Part shown: piece after piece, positions 45,997-56,590 of the stretch
Position numbering within the stretch: the stretch's first letter is position 1
Layout: each line of letters begins with the position of its first letter
Assembly: GCF_900240285.1 (NCBI RefSeq)
Contig: NZ_OESS01000002.1
Location: 1,054,001 to 1,118,000 of the forward strand
Direction: 5' to 3'
From: Halobacillus sp. Marseille-P3879
GTDB taxonomy: Bacteria; Bacillota; Bacilli; Bacillales; Halobacillaceae
Length of the DNA stretch: 64,000 nucleotides
Program-made: the position numbers and the translations under genes
The notes under the pieces: generated by a model
Databases searched by the model: none
The model's input: only the letters and a program-made list of their open reading frames with translations
Told to the model about the DNA's origin: nothing

Positions 45997-48324
45997 TTAC
46001 ATAAAGTCATAAGGTGATAGTTCGACTTCCTCTTCCTCCAGGACCTCCGGGATATCCTCTGCTTGCAGCTTCTCCGCTAACGCTGTAAATCGTAAATTCG
46101 TATCCGTTGTATTTACTCCTTCAAGAAAAGCTTGTTCATCTCCGCATATAATTAATGAATGTTTAGATCTTGTAATCGCGGTATAAAGAAGGTTTTTACG
46201 GAGCATTCTACGAAAACCTCTTACGACAGGAAGAATAACAACCGAAAACTCACTTCCTTGCGATTTATGAATGGAAGTGCAGTAGGCATGCATAATATTA
46301 TTTAAATCTTTCTTAGGATAAACTACTTCTTTTCCATCATAATCTACTACCACCTGCTCTACCTGATCCACATTTTCCTCTGCCCTGAAGATGGCCGCAA
46401 TTTCCCCGATATCTCCATTAAACACGTGATCCTCAGGCTGATTAACTAATTGAATAACTTTGTCTCCTTTTCGGAAAATCGTTTCTTTAAAGGTTAAATC
46501 TCTTTTTTGTCTGCTCTTGGGATTCACCTTTTTTTGCAGTTCCTCATTCAGCTTATGGATGCCGACCTCCGTGCGGTACATCGGAGCCAACACCTGGACT
46601 TCACGCAATTCGATGCCTTTATCTACCGCCTTTTTAACTATATTAGTCACTAATTCTTTGATTTGCAGCTCACCGGCAGGAATGAAATTAAAATCTTTAT
46701 CTTTCTTTAGAGACTCTGCATTACATTGATTATTCTTTATCTCGTGGGCAAGCTGGATAATGCGGGAACCTTCCTTCTGTCTGTAAACCTCAGTTAACTG
46801 CACAGAAGGGACAAACTCAGATTGTAATAAGTCTGCCAGTACCTGGCCGGGACCCACTGAAGGAAGCTGATCCTCATCTCCCACTATTAATACTTGCATA
46901 TCCTGAGGAATTGCCCGGAAAAGCTGGTTTGCAAGCCAAATATCCACCATAGAAAATTCATCAATAATCAATATCTTTCCTTCCAGCTGGTTATTTTGAT
47001 TTTTATCAAAGCTTTGATGACCATCCCATCCCAGAAGGCGGTGAATAGTGCTCGCAGGCAAGCCTGTTGACTCTGTCATTCTTTTGGCTGCTCTTCCTGT
47101 AGGTGCGGCCAAAACAAATGGAAAAGGTTCATCATTGTCATAGTCCTTAGGATCGACAGAAAGCTCATTAAGCTTGGCATAGGCCTGGATAATCCCTTTA
47201 ATCACGGTCGTTTTGCCGGTTCCAGGTCCTCCCGTCAAGATCATTACTTTAGAATGTAATGCTTGCTCAATCGCATTGAACTGATCTTCTCCATAACTCA
47301 TGCTTTCCTCTTCTTCTAGTGCTCCTATAATCTTAAGCAGGTCGGCCTGCGTATATTCAAAATCCATCTTACTGGAATTAATCCGCTCAAGCTGATGACA
47401 GAACCCATTTTCGGCGTGGTATAAAGAAGGAAGGTAAACTTTGTCCTCTTCAATATACACAAATCGTTCCTCAGCCAGCTGAATCACTTGTTTTGACAGA
47501 TCATCAAAAGAAATCCCATTCTTACTTCCACTATTGAGCAAGCCATCGACTTGAAGTAAACAGTCCTTCGTAGGCAGGTAGACATGCCCGGCTGATAAAC
47601 TCTGCTGTAAAATATAGAGACAGGCTGCTCGAATTCGAGTGGGGTGATCCTCAGGGAGTTCCTGTACCTTTGCCATCTCATCCGCACGATGAAAGCCAAA
47701 TCCTTCTACATTAAACACCAGTTGATACGGGTCTTCTTCAATAATAGATAACGTTTGATCTTTAAAGGCTTCATAAATTTTTTGAGAAAGCTTCAAACCA
47801 AAACCATACTTATTAAGCTGAATCATGACGTGCTCAAATCCCTGGTGTTCTTTAAGTGAATCGATCAACTGCTGCTTTTTTTCTTTAGAAAGCTTAGGAA
47901 CTCGATCTAAAGCTTCAGGATTTTGGAGGATAAGAGATATTGCCTGTTCTCCTAGTTCATCTACAATTCTTTCAGCTGTTTTTTTACCGATCCCGTGAAA
48001 TAAATCACTTGATAAGTAGACGACAAGACCATCCTTCGTTTCAGGCATAATCCGTTGATAGAAATCTACTTGATATTGCTTACCAAACTTTTTATGTTCC
48101 TGAAAACTCCCTTGAAAATAGTAAGTTTCCCCGTCTTCCAGTGGAGGAAAATGCCCCTTGATGACTAAGCTTTTTTCCGAAAAATCTTCGTTCGTCTCAA
48201 TCACATGAATAGAGGCAATTGAAAAATGTTCACCTTCGTTGTGGAAAATCATACGGTTCAATTCTCCTTTTATGTAACGAGACTCTTCTTCAGTTGATTC
48301 AGAAAAAAGCGTTTGTTCATCCAT
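45997..48324 (-). CDS. recD2: ATP-dependent DNA helicase RecD2
   Basis: 775 residues. OB-like N-terminus, helix-hairpin-helix segment (LFHGIGKKTAERIVDELG), SF1 motor with Walker A LTGGPGTGKTTVIKG, Walker B ILIIDEFSMVD, and the UvrD-like end MHAYCTSIHKSQGSEF and LLYTAITRSKHSL. A 5'-3' helicase acting at stalled forks, not part of RecBCD. Lies between the TPR gene and the zinc-ribbon gene. Confidence 0.95.
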   Translation of the reverse strand: MDEQTLFSESTEEESRYIKGELNRMIFHNEGEHFSIASIHVIETNEDFSEKSLVIKGHFPPLEDGETYYFQGSFQEHKKFGKQYQVDFYQRIMPETKDGLVVYLSSDLFHGIGKKTAERIVDELGEQAISLILQNPEALDRVPKLSKEKKQQLIDSLKEHQGFEHVMIQLNKYGFGLKLSQKIYEAFKDQTLSIIEEDPYQLVFNVEGFGFHRADEMAKVQELPEDHPTRIRAACLYILQQSLSAGHVYLPTKDCLLQVDGLLNSGSKNGISFDDLSKQVIQLAEERFVYIEEDKVYLPSLYHAENGFCHQLERINSSKMDFEYTQADLLKIIGALEEEESMSYGEDQFNAIEQALHSKVMILTGGPGTGKTTVIKGIIQAYAKLNELSVDPKDYDNDEPFPFVLAAPTGRAAKRMTESTGLPASTIHRLLGWDGHQSFDKNQNNQLEGKILIIDEFSMVDIWLANQLFRAIPQDMQVLIVGDEDQLPSVGPGQVLADLLQSEFVPSVQLTEVYRQKEGSRIIQLAHEIKNNQCNAESLKKDKDFNFIPAGELQIKELVTNIVKKAVDKGIELREVQVLAPMYRTEVGIHKLNEELQKKVNPKSRQKRDLTFKETIFRKGDKVIQLVNQPEDHVFNGDIGEIAAIFRAEENVDQVEQVVVDYDGKEVVYPKKDLNNIMHAYCTSIHKSQGSEFSVVILPVVRGFRRMLRKNLLYTAITRSKHSLIICGDEQAFLEGVNTTDTNLRFTALAEKLQAEDIPEVLEEEEVELSPYDFM

Positions 48325-48339
48325 TTCATGTTACTCCTT

Positions 48340-49002
48340 TTATTCCCCATTTAATGCTTGTTCAATTTGAGCTTTCCCATGAGCAGCTAACATATGCTCT
48401 TCGTTACATTCAAGGGCCTTATTGAAATATTCCAGGGCCATAGCAGCATCTTCCTTATGAAGCGCTGCTACCCCCAGATTATAATACGCATCACTATGAT
48501 TTTCTTCTAATTGTAGCACAGTCTTCATTGTTTCTTCAGCAGCTTCTATTTGGCCATTCTGAGCTAAACAAAGCCCGTATTGAAATTGAACATCTACATC
48601 ATCAGGTGCGAGTTCAGCGGCTCTTAACAAATAAGGCAAAGCGAGTTTGATATATTCCTGGTGGACAAATGTCATACCAAGCATAAAGTACACATCTGCT
48701 TCATCTAACCCTTTTTCAACAGCCTGTAAAAATTGGTTTTGCGCCTTTGTATAATTCTCCTGTTCGTAATAAACATTTCCTAAGCCATAGTACGCTGTAG
48801 CTGACTGCTCATCCAGATCAATAGCTTTATTGTAAAATCGCTCAGCACGTTCAAACTCACTCAAGTGCACAAGTAAATTACCGAAGTTAATATAACCCAC
48901 AGGTTCTTTCGGATTCTCTTCAATCGCTTCAGTAAAAAGCTTTGTTGCTTCTTCAAATTGCTGATTCTGCATATGTTCAATAGCTTTTTCAAGTTTATTC
49001 AT
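48340..49002 (-). CDS. yrrB: Tetratricopeptide repeat protein (YrrB)
   Basis: 220 residues of about six TPR units (for example EPVGYINFGNLLVHLSEFERAE, ATAYYGLGNVYYEQENYTKAQ). Protein-protein scaffold; in B. subtilis YrrB lies between mnmA and recD2 as here. ATG at 49000-49002 after AGGAGG. Confidence 0.9.
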   Translation of the reverse strand: MNKLEKAIEHMQNQQFEEATKLFTEAIEENPKEPVGYINFGNLLVHLSEFERAERFYNKAIDLDEQSATAYYGLGNVYYEQENYTKAQNQFLQAVEKGLDEADVYFMLGMTFVHQEYIKLALPYLLRAAELAPDDVDVQFQYGLCLAQNGQIEAAEETMKTVLQLEENHSDAYYNLGVAALHKEDAAMALEYFNKALECNEEHMLAAHGKAQIEQALNGE

Positions 49003-49024
49003 TCTTGTCCTCCTACTTAAAACA

Positions 49025-49059
49025 GCCATGTCCTTCAGAACCGGACATGGCTTTTTTTA
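49025..49059. terminator. Hairpin between mnmA and yrrB
   Basis: GCCATGTCC / GGACATGGC stem with TTTTTTT on the plus strand and a weaker T-run on the minus strand. Confidence 0.65.
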
Positions 49060-49067
49060 TATTTTAA

Positions 49068-50183
<1,116 letters not shown>

Positions 50184-50195
50184 TCATTCACCTTC

Positions 50196-51335
50196 CTAAC
50201 TCAGTCGTTTTATGATTTGACTGATTTTCTCGGCAGCTACTCTTAGCTGGTCTTTATTATTCGCCATTCCAAAACTGAAACGAATAGAGTTGGTTGTTCT
50301 TGGATCCTCCGCTCCATACATTTCTGATAATACGTGTGAGGGCTCTACAGACCCAGCTGTACAGGCACTTCCACTCGAAGCAGCAATCCCAGCCAGATCA
50401 AAGTTAGTAAGAAGCGTCTCCACATTCATCCCCGGAAAGCTGATATTGACAATAGTTGGAGCACTGTACTTTTTTGCTCCATTTATAGAAAAATCTACTG
50501 ATTCTTTTTCTAATGTTTCCAAAAATGTATCTCTATAGTGTTGATACTCATCTTTTCTATCCCGGCGTTCCCTATTCATGAGTTCGACTGCTTTTTGAAA
50601 GCCAGCAATACTCGGTACATTCTCTGTCCCGGCACGTCGTTTGCGCTCCTGCTCACCTCCGTGCTGCTGAGCATGTACCGCAGTACCCTCTCTTATATAA
50701 AGAAACCCGGTTCCTTTAGGACCATTTATCTTATGACTGGAAACCGCCATCAAGTCAACAGAGAGGTTCTGGGTGTCAAGTTCATAAAGTCCAAACGCCT
50801 GGACAATGTCTGAGTGAAAATAGGCCTGATGTCCGCTGACTAACTTACTTAATTCCTGGATAGGCTGAATAACACCTGTTTCGTTGTTTACCATCATCAC
50901 TGACACTAAAATTGTATCTTCTCTAAGCCGTTCTTTGAGGTCTTCAAGCGTAACACGACCATCCTCATAGACTGGTAAATACTCGATTTCAAAACCCTGT
51001 CTCTCCAGGTATTCTACAGCGTGTAAAGAAGCATGATGCTCGATCGGTGTTGTAATTATATGCTTTCCTTTATGCTGGTTGGCCATGGCAGTCCCTATAA
51101 TAGCCAGATTATCCGCCTCGGTACCCCCGCTCGTAAATATAATTTCTTTTTCATTAGCATTTATACTCTTAGCTACTGTTCTTCGTGCCTCATCTAAAAG
51201 CTTTCTCGCCTTTCTTCCAAAGAGATGAACACTTGAAGGATTTCCAAATGTTTCTTTAGACACAGTCGTCATGACATCAATCACTTCTGGATGAACAGGA
51301 GTGGTAGCCGCATGGTCTAAATAAATAGATTCCAT
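50196..51335 (-). CDS. yrvO: Cysteine desulfurase (YrvO type) dedicated to MnmA
   Basis: 379 residues, NifS/IscS class V fold. YLDHAATTPVHPEV, PLP lysine in VSSHKINGPKGTGFLY, catalytic Cys in GIAASSGSACTAGSVEPSH. The position 15 nt before mnmA matches B. subtilis yrvO, whose product donates persulfide to MnmA directly. Confidence 0.93.
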   Translation of the reverse strand: MESIYLDHAATTPVHPEVIDVMTTVSKETFGNPSSVHLFGRKARKLLDEARRTVAKSINANEKEIIFTSGGTEADNLAIIGTAMANQHKGKHIITTPIEHHASLHAVEYLERQGFEIEYLPVYEDGRVTLEDLKERLREDTILVSVMMVNNETGVIQPIQELSKLVSGHQAYFHSDIVQAFGLYELDTQNLSVDLMAVSSHKINGPKGTGFLYIREGTAVHAQQHGGEQERKRRAGTENVPSIAGFQKAVELMNRERRDRKDEYQHYRDTFLETLEKESVDFSINGAKKYSAPTIVNISFPGMNVETLLTNFDLAGIAASSGSACTAGSVEPSHVLSEMYGAEDPRTTNSIRFSFGMANNKDQLRVAAEKISQIIKRLS

Positions 51336-51352
51336 TATCTCTGCCTCCGTAA

Positions 51353-51772
51353 TTAAATATAGAACATATACGCATCTTGAGTCTGGTCATCTACATGATC
51401 TTTTAAATCTTCTAAAGTAGTTGTATCTAACACGTCTTTTACTGCATCTCTCACTCTCTTCCACAGTGCCTGCTTGGCCGGTTCCTCATCTTCAATCCCC
51501 TCAACCGGGGTGATTGGTCCTTCAAGCACCCGGATGACATCTCCTGCAGTAATTTCGTGAGGTGATTTTGTAAGCATATAGCCTCCATACGCTCCTCGTA
51601 CACTTTTTACAAGACTTGCGTTGCGTAGAGGGGCAATAAGTTGTTCCAAGTAATGCTCTGATAATTCGTTATCTCTTGCAATTTGCTTAAGTGAAATTGG
51701 CCCTTCTCCATGCTTCCTAGCTAATTCGATCATAATGGTCAGGCCGTAGCGACCCTTTGTAGAAATCTTCAT
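51353..51772 (-). CDS. cymR: Rrf2 family regulator CymR
   Basis: 139 residues. Winged helix MKISTKGRYGLTIMIELA and LSEHYLEQLIAPLRNASLVKSVRGAYGGY; lacks the clustered cysteines of Fe-S Rrf2 proteins such as IscR, as expected for CymR, the master repressor of cysteine metabolism. Its start (51770-51772) lies inside the 3' end of the upstream membrane gene. Confidence 0.88.
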   Translation of the reverse strand: MKISTKGRYGLTIMIELARKHGEGPISLKQIARDNELSEHYLEQLIAPLRNASLVKSVRGAYGGYMLTKSPHEITAGDVIRVLEGPITPVEGIEDEEPAKQALWKRVRDAVKDVLDTTTLEDLKDHVDDQTQDAYMFYI

Positions 51773-52409
51773 AACCTTCACCTTTCCTTATTAAGAAGTT
51801 CAATAACTGTTTAGTCAACGGAAGGGAATATCCGACAAACGTACCGAGGAATAAGGCAATAAAAATAGTTCCTAATCCTACAGGGCCCCCAAGAAGCCAT
51901 CCAGCCAGGGCTACCGTAATTTCAATTCCATTTCGAACCGTTGAAACCTTCCATTGCAGCCAATCCGTTAGCACTAACATTAAACTATCACGAGGACCGG
52001 CTCCCATATCCGGAGCGACGTATAACCCGATGCCTAACGCAGTTATAAGAGTTCCTAATACAAAGACAGCGATTTTTGAAAGAAACCACTCCGGTTCAGG
52101 AAGTAACCAGTTAAAGAAATCGATAAATACACCAATCAACACCATATTTAAAATTGTCCCGATTTGAGGGATTCTCTTCAAAGTAAGTGAACTGATAAGC
52201 ACAATCACAATTCCTGCAACTATAGACCACGTGCCTACTGTTAAACCAAACTGTTTATACAAACCATAGTGAAATACATCCCATGGACCTATACCAAAGC
52301 CCTTTACCTGCATTGTTAATGATATTCCAAATCCTAATACCGCTAATCCTACAATAAAAAAAGACCAGCGTAAGCCCGTAACCGGGCGGTTCAACCGATC
52401 ATTCCTCAT
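51717..52409 (-). CDS. YczE/YitT family integral membrane protein
   Basis: 230 residues with about five membrane helices and two internal repeats (GFGIGPWDVFHYGLYKQFGLTVG and GAGPRDSLMLVLTDWLQWKVSTVRNGIE), typical of YczE/YyaS/YitT membrane proteins. Function unknown. The last 56 nt overlap cymR in another frame. AGGAGAGG precedes the ATG. Confidence 0.85.
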   Translation of the reverse strand: MRNDRLNRPVTGLRWSFFIVGLAVLGFGISLTMQVKGFGIGPWDVFHYGLYKQFGLTVGTWSIVAGIVIVLISSLTLKRIPQIGTILNMVLIGVFIDFFNWLLPEPEWFLSKIAVFVLGTLITALGIGLYVAPDMGAGPRDSLMLVLTDWLQWKVSTVRNGIEITVALAGWLLGGPVGLGTIFIALFLGTFVGYSLPLTKQLLNFLIRKGEGYEDFYKGSLRPDHYDRIS

Positions 52410-52532
52410 AGCTGACCTCTCCTTACCTCATTATACCAAACGCTATTATAGCATGAATAGCAAGTCCCTTGCATTTTAATAGCTTTAAGAATACCCTTAA
52501 CATGATGACCAATGTAAAGGAGCTATTTCCTT

Positions 52533-53807
52533 ATGAGCGTACAACCTTTAGCCTATCGGATGAGGCCCTCGACTATTGACGATATTATCGGTCAAAAGCA
52601 CTTAGTTTCCGAAGGTAAAACAATAAATCGTATGGTTAAAGCAGATAGATTGGCTTCTATGATTCTTTTCGGTCCTCCCGGTACTGGAAAGACATCAATG
52701 GCCACAGCTTTAGCCAAACACCTTCAGCTTCCGTTTAAGATGCTGAATGCTGTAATTGATAAAAAGAAAGATATGGAAATTGTAGTTGAAGAAGCAAAAA
52801 TGCACGGAGAAATGGTTCTCATTCTCGATGAAGTACATCGACTGGATAAGGCGAAGCAAGACTTCCTGCTTCCTCACTTGGAAAGCAATCGATTAACGAT
52901 GATTGGCTGCACTACGAGCAACCCTTATCATTCCATTAATCCAGCCATTCGGAGTCGATGTCATCTGTTTGAACTTTACCGTCTGGGAGAAGAAGACATT
53001 AAAGAAGCTATTCACAAAGCTTTAGCAGACGAGAAGGAAGGGTTGGGCCATTTACCGATCCAATTGGAAAATGAAGCGATGGAACATCTGGCTCTCAGCG
53101 CAAATGGGGATTTAAGAGCAGCACTCAATGGCCTGGAGCTCGCAGCTTTCTCCACACCGGAGAACGAAGAAGGCCGTATCATGATCGACCTAGCTGTAGC
53201 AGAAGAGTCCATGCAGAAAAAAAGTTTTTCCCACGATAAAGGAGGAGATGCACACTACGATGTGTTATCCGCTTTTCAGAAATCGATACGAGGCAGTGAC
53301 GTAAATGCTTCCTTACATTATCTCGCTCGTCTTATTGAAGCAGGCGATCTTGACAGCATTGCACGACGGCTCGTCGTCATTGCTTACGAAGATATTGGTT
53401 TAGCTAATCCTCAGGCTGGTCCTAGAGCGCTGGCTGCTGTCGAAGCAGCTGAACGCCTTGGTTTTCCTGAAGCACGAATTCCTTTAGCAAATGCTGTAAC
53501 TGAGCTCGCATTATCCCCTAAATCCAACAGCGCTTATAAAGCCTTAGATGCAGCATTGGATGATATCCGTAAAGGTAAAAGCGGAGACGTTCCTCCGCAC
53601 TTAAAAGATTCCCATTATAAAGGGGCAGCCACTTTAGGCAGAGGAATAGAGTATAAGTATCCTCATAACTATCCAAATTCCTGGATTGCTCAGCAATATC
53701 TACCAGATAAATTAATTAACGCTAATTACTATGAACCTAAGACTACAGGGAAATTTGAACAGGCGTTAAAGCAGGTGTTTGATAAAATTAACAATCAAAA
53801 ATCGTAA
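52533..53807 (+). CDS. rarA: Replication-associated recombination protein RarA
   Basis: 424 residues, clamp-loader-like AAA+ ATPase: Walker A FGPPGTGKTSMA, Walker B LILDEVHRLDK, sensor GCTTSNPYHSINPAIRSRC, C-terminal MgsA tetramerisation domain (HLKDSHYKGAATLGRGIEYKYPH). Acts at stalled replication forks. B. subtilis YrvN lies in the same place. Confidence 0.95.
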   Translation: MSVQPLAYRMRPSTIDDIIGQKHLVSEGKTINRMVKADRLASMILFGPPGTGKTSMATALAKHLQLPFKMLNAVIDKKKDMEIVVEEAKMHGEMVLILDEVHRLDKAKQDFLLPHLESNRLTMIGCTTSNPYHSINPAIRSRCHLFELYRLGEEDIKEAIHKALADEKEGLGHLPIQLENEAMEHLALSANGDLRAALNGLELAAFSTPENEEGRIMIDLAVAEESMQKKSFSHDKGGDAHYDVLSAFQKSIRGSDVNASLHYLARLIEAGDLDSIARRLVVIAYEDIGLANPQAGPRALAAVEAAERLGFPEARIPLANAVTELALSPKSNSAYKALDAALDDIRKGKSGDVPPHLKDSHYKGAATLGRGIEYKYPHNYPNSWIAQQYLPDKLINANYYEPKTTGKFEQALKQVFDKINNQKS

Positions 53808-53891
53808 TCAAGTATATTCTTTGTCCGCTTTGGTCACAATAGTAGCAAATCTGACAAACTATTGTTCTAATAGTCCAACAGGAGGGTTATT

Positions 53892-54506
53892 ATGCCAAAG
53901 GTAAGACAAGATGCTTGGTCTCATGAAGATGATTTATTATTAGCTGAAACAGTACTTCGACATATTCGGGAAGGAAGCACTCAGTTAAAAGCATTTGATG
54001 AAGTGGGAGATGTGCTTAACCGTACGTCTGCTGCCTGTGGTTTTAGGTGGAATGCGGAAATCCGTCAGAAATACGAACAAGCTGTAGAACTTGCTAAGAA
54101 ACAACGTAAAGAAAAGAAGCGCAGCGAAGCTACCTTCAGTCCACCTGCCGCGAAGAAAAAGCAAGTGCTGCATAAACAGCCAAGTGTTGTACAGCAGCCA
54201 GCAAACCAGGAGTCAATGATTGATTTAGCTCAGGTGATCTCTTATCTCCAAACACTTCAAGACAGCAACCACGACCAATCTATTTTAAACCACGAGGTTG
54301 AAAAGCTGGAAGAAGAGAACCGGCACCTGGTTCAAACAAATCAAAAGCTTCAAGATCAGCTGGATTCTTTAAAAGAGGACTATCAAGCGTTTATTTCAAT
54401 AATGGACCGTGCGAGGAAAATGACAATGTTCGAGGATCAAGATGCCTTGAACAAACCATTTTTTAGAATGGAGAAAAACGGTAATCTTGAACATCTTGCT
54501 AAATAG
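53892..54506 (+). CDS. RsfA family prespore-type transcription factor
   Basis: 204 residues. N-terminal Myb/SANT-like domain (RQDAWSHEDDLLLAETVLRHIREGS, NRTSAACGFRWNAEIRQKY), a basic Lys-rich linker, and a coiled coil (about 128-165). Matches the RsfA/YlbO family that tunes SigF-controlled genes in the forespore. GGAGGG lies 7 nt before the ATG. Which RsfA paralogue it is cannot be decided. Confidence 0.82.
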   Translation: MPKVRQDAWSHEDDLLLAETVLRHIREGSTQLKAFDEVGDVLNRTSAACGFRWNAEIRQKYEQAVELAKKQRKEKKRSEATFSPPAAKKKQVLHKQPSVVQQPANQESMIDLAQVISYLQTLQDSNHDQSILNHEVEKLEEENRHLVQTNQKLQDQLDSLKEDYQAFISIMDRARKMTMFEDQDALNKPFFRMEKNGNLEHLAK

Positions 54507-54541
54507 AAAGTGCGAGCTGGTAATCAGCTCGCACTTTCTTT
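54507..54541 (+). terminator. Terminator of the rsfA-like gene
   Basis: AAAGTGCGAGCTG / CAGCTCGCACTTT stem followed by CTTTT, starting at the stop codon. It also separates the convergent 6S RNA. Confidence 0.85.
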
Positions 54542-54550
54542 TCAATAATA

Positions 54551-54748
54551 AAAACCAATCCCAATTGTGCCGTTGTATCATGAGTTTTGAACCCGCTCCA
54601 GGCAGGTGGGTGCCTTGCTTCACATTTCTTGCGTCCTCTAAATGTAATAGAGAGGCTTGCATTCCATGTGAAGACGTCAGGCTCCCGTCTCAAAAATGTT
54701 CGGTCAAAACGTACATTCGAACAACGTACACATCAGGATTGGTTTATT
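54551..54748 (-). ncRNA. 6S RNA (bsrA-type)
   Basis: Minus-strand RNA of about 195 nt. The closing stem pairs ACCAATCC (5') with GGATTGGT (3'). Inside are CTGATGTGTACG, GACGGGAGCC and the paired CCTCTCTATTACATTTAGAGG central region, and it ends before a T-rich tail. Sequence, long hairpin form and its place between aspS and the following plus-strand gene match B. subtilis 6S-1. 6S RNA binds SigA RNA polymerase. The 314-nt gap holds nothing else but terminator and promoter. Confidence 0.88.
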
Positions 54749-54762
54749 TATTTTGTAATGAA

Positions 54763-54791
54763 ATCATAGCATAAAATATACTGCTAATCAA
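54763..54791 (-). promoter_or_regulatory. SigA promoter of the 6S RNA
   Basis: TTGATT (54786-54791), 17 nt, TATGAT (54763-54768) on the minus strand, about 15-20 nt before the predicted mature 5' end. Confidence 0.65.
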
Positions 54792-54820
54792 GCATAGACA
54801 TAAGGATTCTATATGCTACT

Positions 54821-56590
54821 TCAGTCCTGTTTTTGCTTCTTCAGCTGTAAATGTAATTCATCTAATTGTGCTTTACTGACAGTTCCAGGCGCATCGGTTA
54901 ATGGATCCTGCGCAGAAGCTGTTTTAGGAAATGCAATAGTATCACGTAAATTTGTTCTTCCGGCTAGCAGCATTATAAATCTGTCAAAACCAAGAGCAAT
55001 TCCTCCATGAGGAGGTGTGCCATATTCGAGAGCTTCAAGCAGGAATCCAAATTGTTCGTCTGCTTCTTGTTTTGAAAACCCTAATGCTTCAAACATACGA
55101 TCCTGCATTTCTTTTTTATATATACGTACGGATCCTCCGCCTAACTCATAACCGTTTAATACAATATCATAAGCTTCAGCCCTGGCCTCTTTTGGATTTT
55201 CAATAATTTGGTTTACATCCCCGTCTTCAGGCATAGTAAATGGATGGTGGGCTGCGAAATACCTTCCTTGTTCTTCGTCGTATTCAAACAACGGCCACTC
55301 TGTTACCCACAAAAAATTGAACTTAGAATGATCTATTAAATCAAGTTTCCTGCCTAATTTTAATCTTAGGGCGCCGAGGCTGTCATAAACGACGGAAGTT
55401 TTATCAGCCACGAATAATAACAAATCTCCATCTTCTGCCTTAAGAGCTTCCATCAACGGAGAAGCTTCCTCCTCAGAGAAAAACTTAGCAATTGGACCAT
55501 TTAATTCCCCTTCTTTTACTTTCAGCCATGCTAATCCTTTGGCTCCGTATACTTTAACGTCTTCTGTCAGCTTATCAATATCTTTTCTGGAGAAAGAGTC
55601 CGCCTCCCCTTTAACATTTATGGCGCTTACTTTTCCTCCTGATGCAACTGCATCACTGAATACTTTAAATCCGGAATCTCTAACGATTTCTGAAAGAGTT
55701 ACAAGTTCAAGACCGAATCGTGTGTCTGGTTTGTCAGAACCAAAACGCTCCATTGCTTCATCATAAGGCATCCTGTCAAAAGGAGCTTTAATGTCTACCC
55801 CTTTTACTTCTTTCATTACTTTAACCATCATTCGTTCCGTCATAGCCATAATATCTTCTTTTGACATAAAGGATGTCTCTATATCTACCTGAGTAAATTC
55901 AGGCTGCCGGTCTGCTCTTAAGTCTTCATCACGGAAGCATCTTGCAATCTGATAGTATTTCTCAAAACCAGCCATCATCAGCATTTGTTTAAAAAGCTGT
56001 GGAGACTGTGGAAGGGCATAAAACTCCCCTTCGTGGACACGACTTGGTACTAGATAATCTCTTGCACCTTCTGGAGTGCTTTTTGTCAGCATAGGTGTTT
56101 CCATTTCCAAATACCCTTCGTCGTTTAGAAAATTTCTCATAACCTGAGTCGTTTGATGACGAAGCTTTAACGTTTCCTGCATTTCCTTTCGTCTTAAATC
56201 CAGGTAGCGATACTTCAGGCGAGTATCCTCTGCTACTTCCGAACTCTCCTCTATCATAAAAGGGGGTGTTTTAGCTTTGTTTAACACGCTAACTTCCTTA
56301 GCAAGTACTTCAATTTCCCCCGTTTCCATGTTGGGGTTAACTGTGTTTTCATCACGAATTACCACTCTACCAGAAACCTCTACTACATACTCACTTCGAA
56401 TATCCTCTGCTATGTTCAGCGCCTCTAAGGACTCATCAGGGTTAAATACAATTTGAACAAGTCCGGAACGGTCTCTTAAATCAATGAATATTAAACCTCC
56501 AAGATCCCGCCTTTTCTGAACCCATCCTTTAAGTTTTACTTCCTGACCTTTATGCGAAGGTCGTAACGTGCCGCAATGTATTCTTTCCAT
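54821..56590 (-). CDS. aspS: Aspartate--tRNA ligase
   Basis: 589 residues. N-terminal OB anticodon-binding domain ([23 protein letters not shown]), class II motif 2 [20 protein letters not shown], a GAD insert, and motif 3 [15 protein letters not shown] at 56588-56590, with AGGAGGGG 7 nt upstream, overlaps the hisS TGA by 1 nt. Whether it also charges tRNA-Asn depends on gatCAB elsewhere. Confidence 0.98.
   Translation of the reverse strand: MERIHCGTLRPSHKGQEVKLKGWVQKRRDLGGLIFIDLRDRSGLVQIVFNPDESLEALNIAEDIRSEYVVEVSGRVVIRDENTVNPNMETGEIEVLAKEVSVLNKAKTPPFMIEESSEVAEDTRLKYRYLDLRRKEMQETLKLRHQTTQVMRNFLNDEGYLEMETPMLTKSTPEGARDYLVPSRVHEGEFYALPQSPQLFKQMLMMAGFEKYYQIARCFRDEDLRADRQPEFTQVDIETSFMSKEDIMAMTERMMVKVMKEVKGVDIKAPFDRMPYDEAMERFGSDKPDTRFGLELVTLSEIVRDSGFKVFSDAVASGGKVSAINVKGEADSFSRKDIDKLTEDVKVYGAKGLAWLKVKEGELNGPIAKFFSEEEASPLMEALKAEDGDLLLFVADKTSVVYDSLGALRLKLGRKLDLIDHSKFNFLWVTEWPLFEYDEEQGRYFAAHHPFTMPEDGDVNQIIENPKEARAEAYDIVLNGYELGGGSVRIYKKEMQDRMFEALGFSKQEADEQFGFLLEALEYGTPPHGGIALGFDRFIMLLAGRTNLRDTIAFPKTASAQDPLTDAPGTVSKAQLDELHLQLKKQKQD

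Noticed and set aside
54396-54774. Several short ORFs between the rsfA-like gene and aspS
   Set aside because: They overlap the structured 6S RNA and a terminator; the constraint is on RNA structure, not protein.
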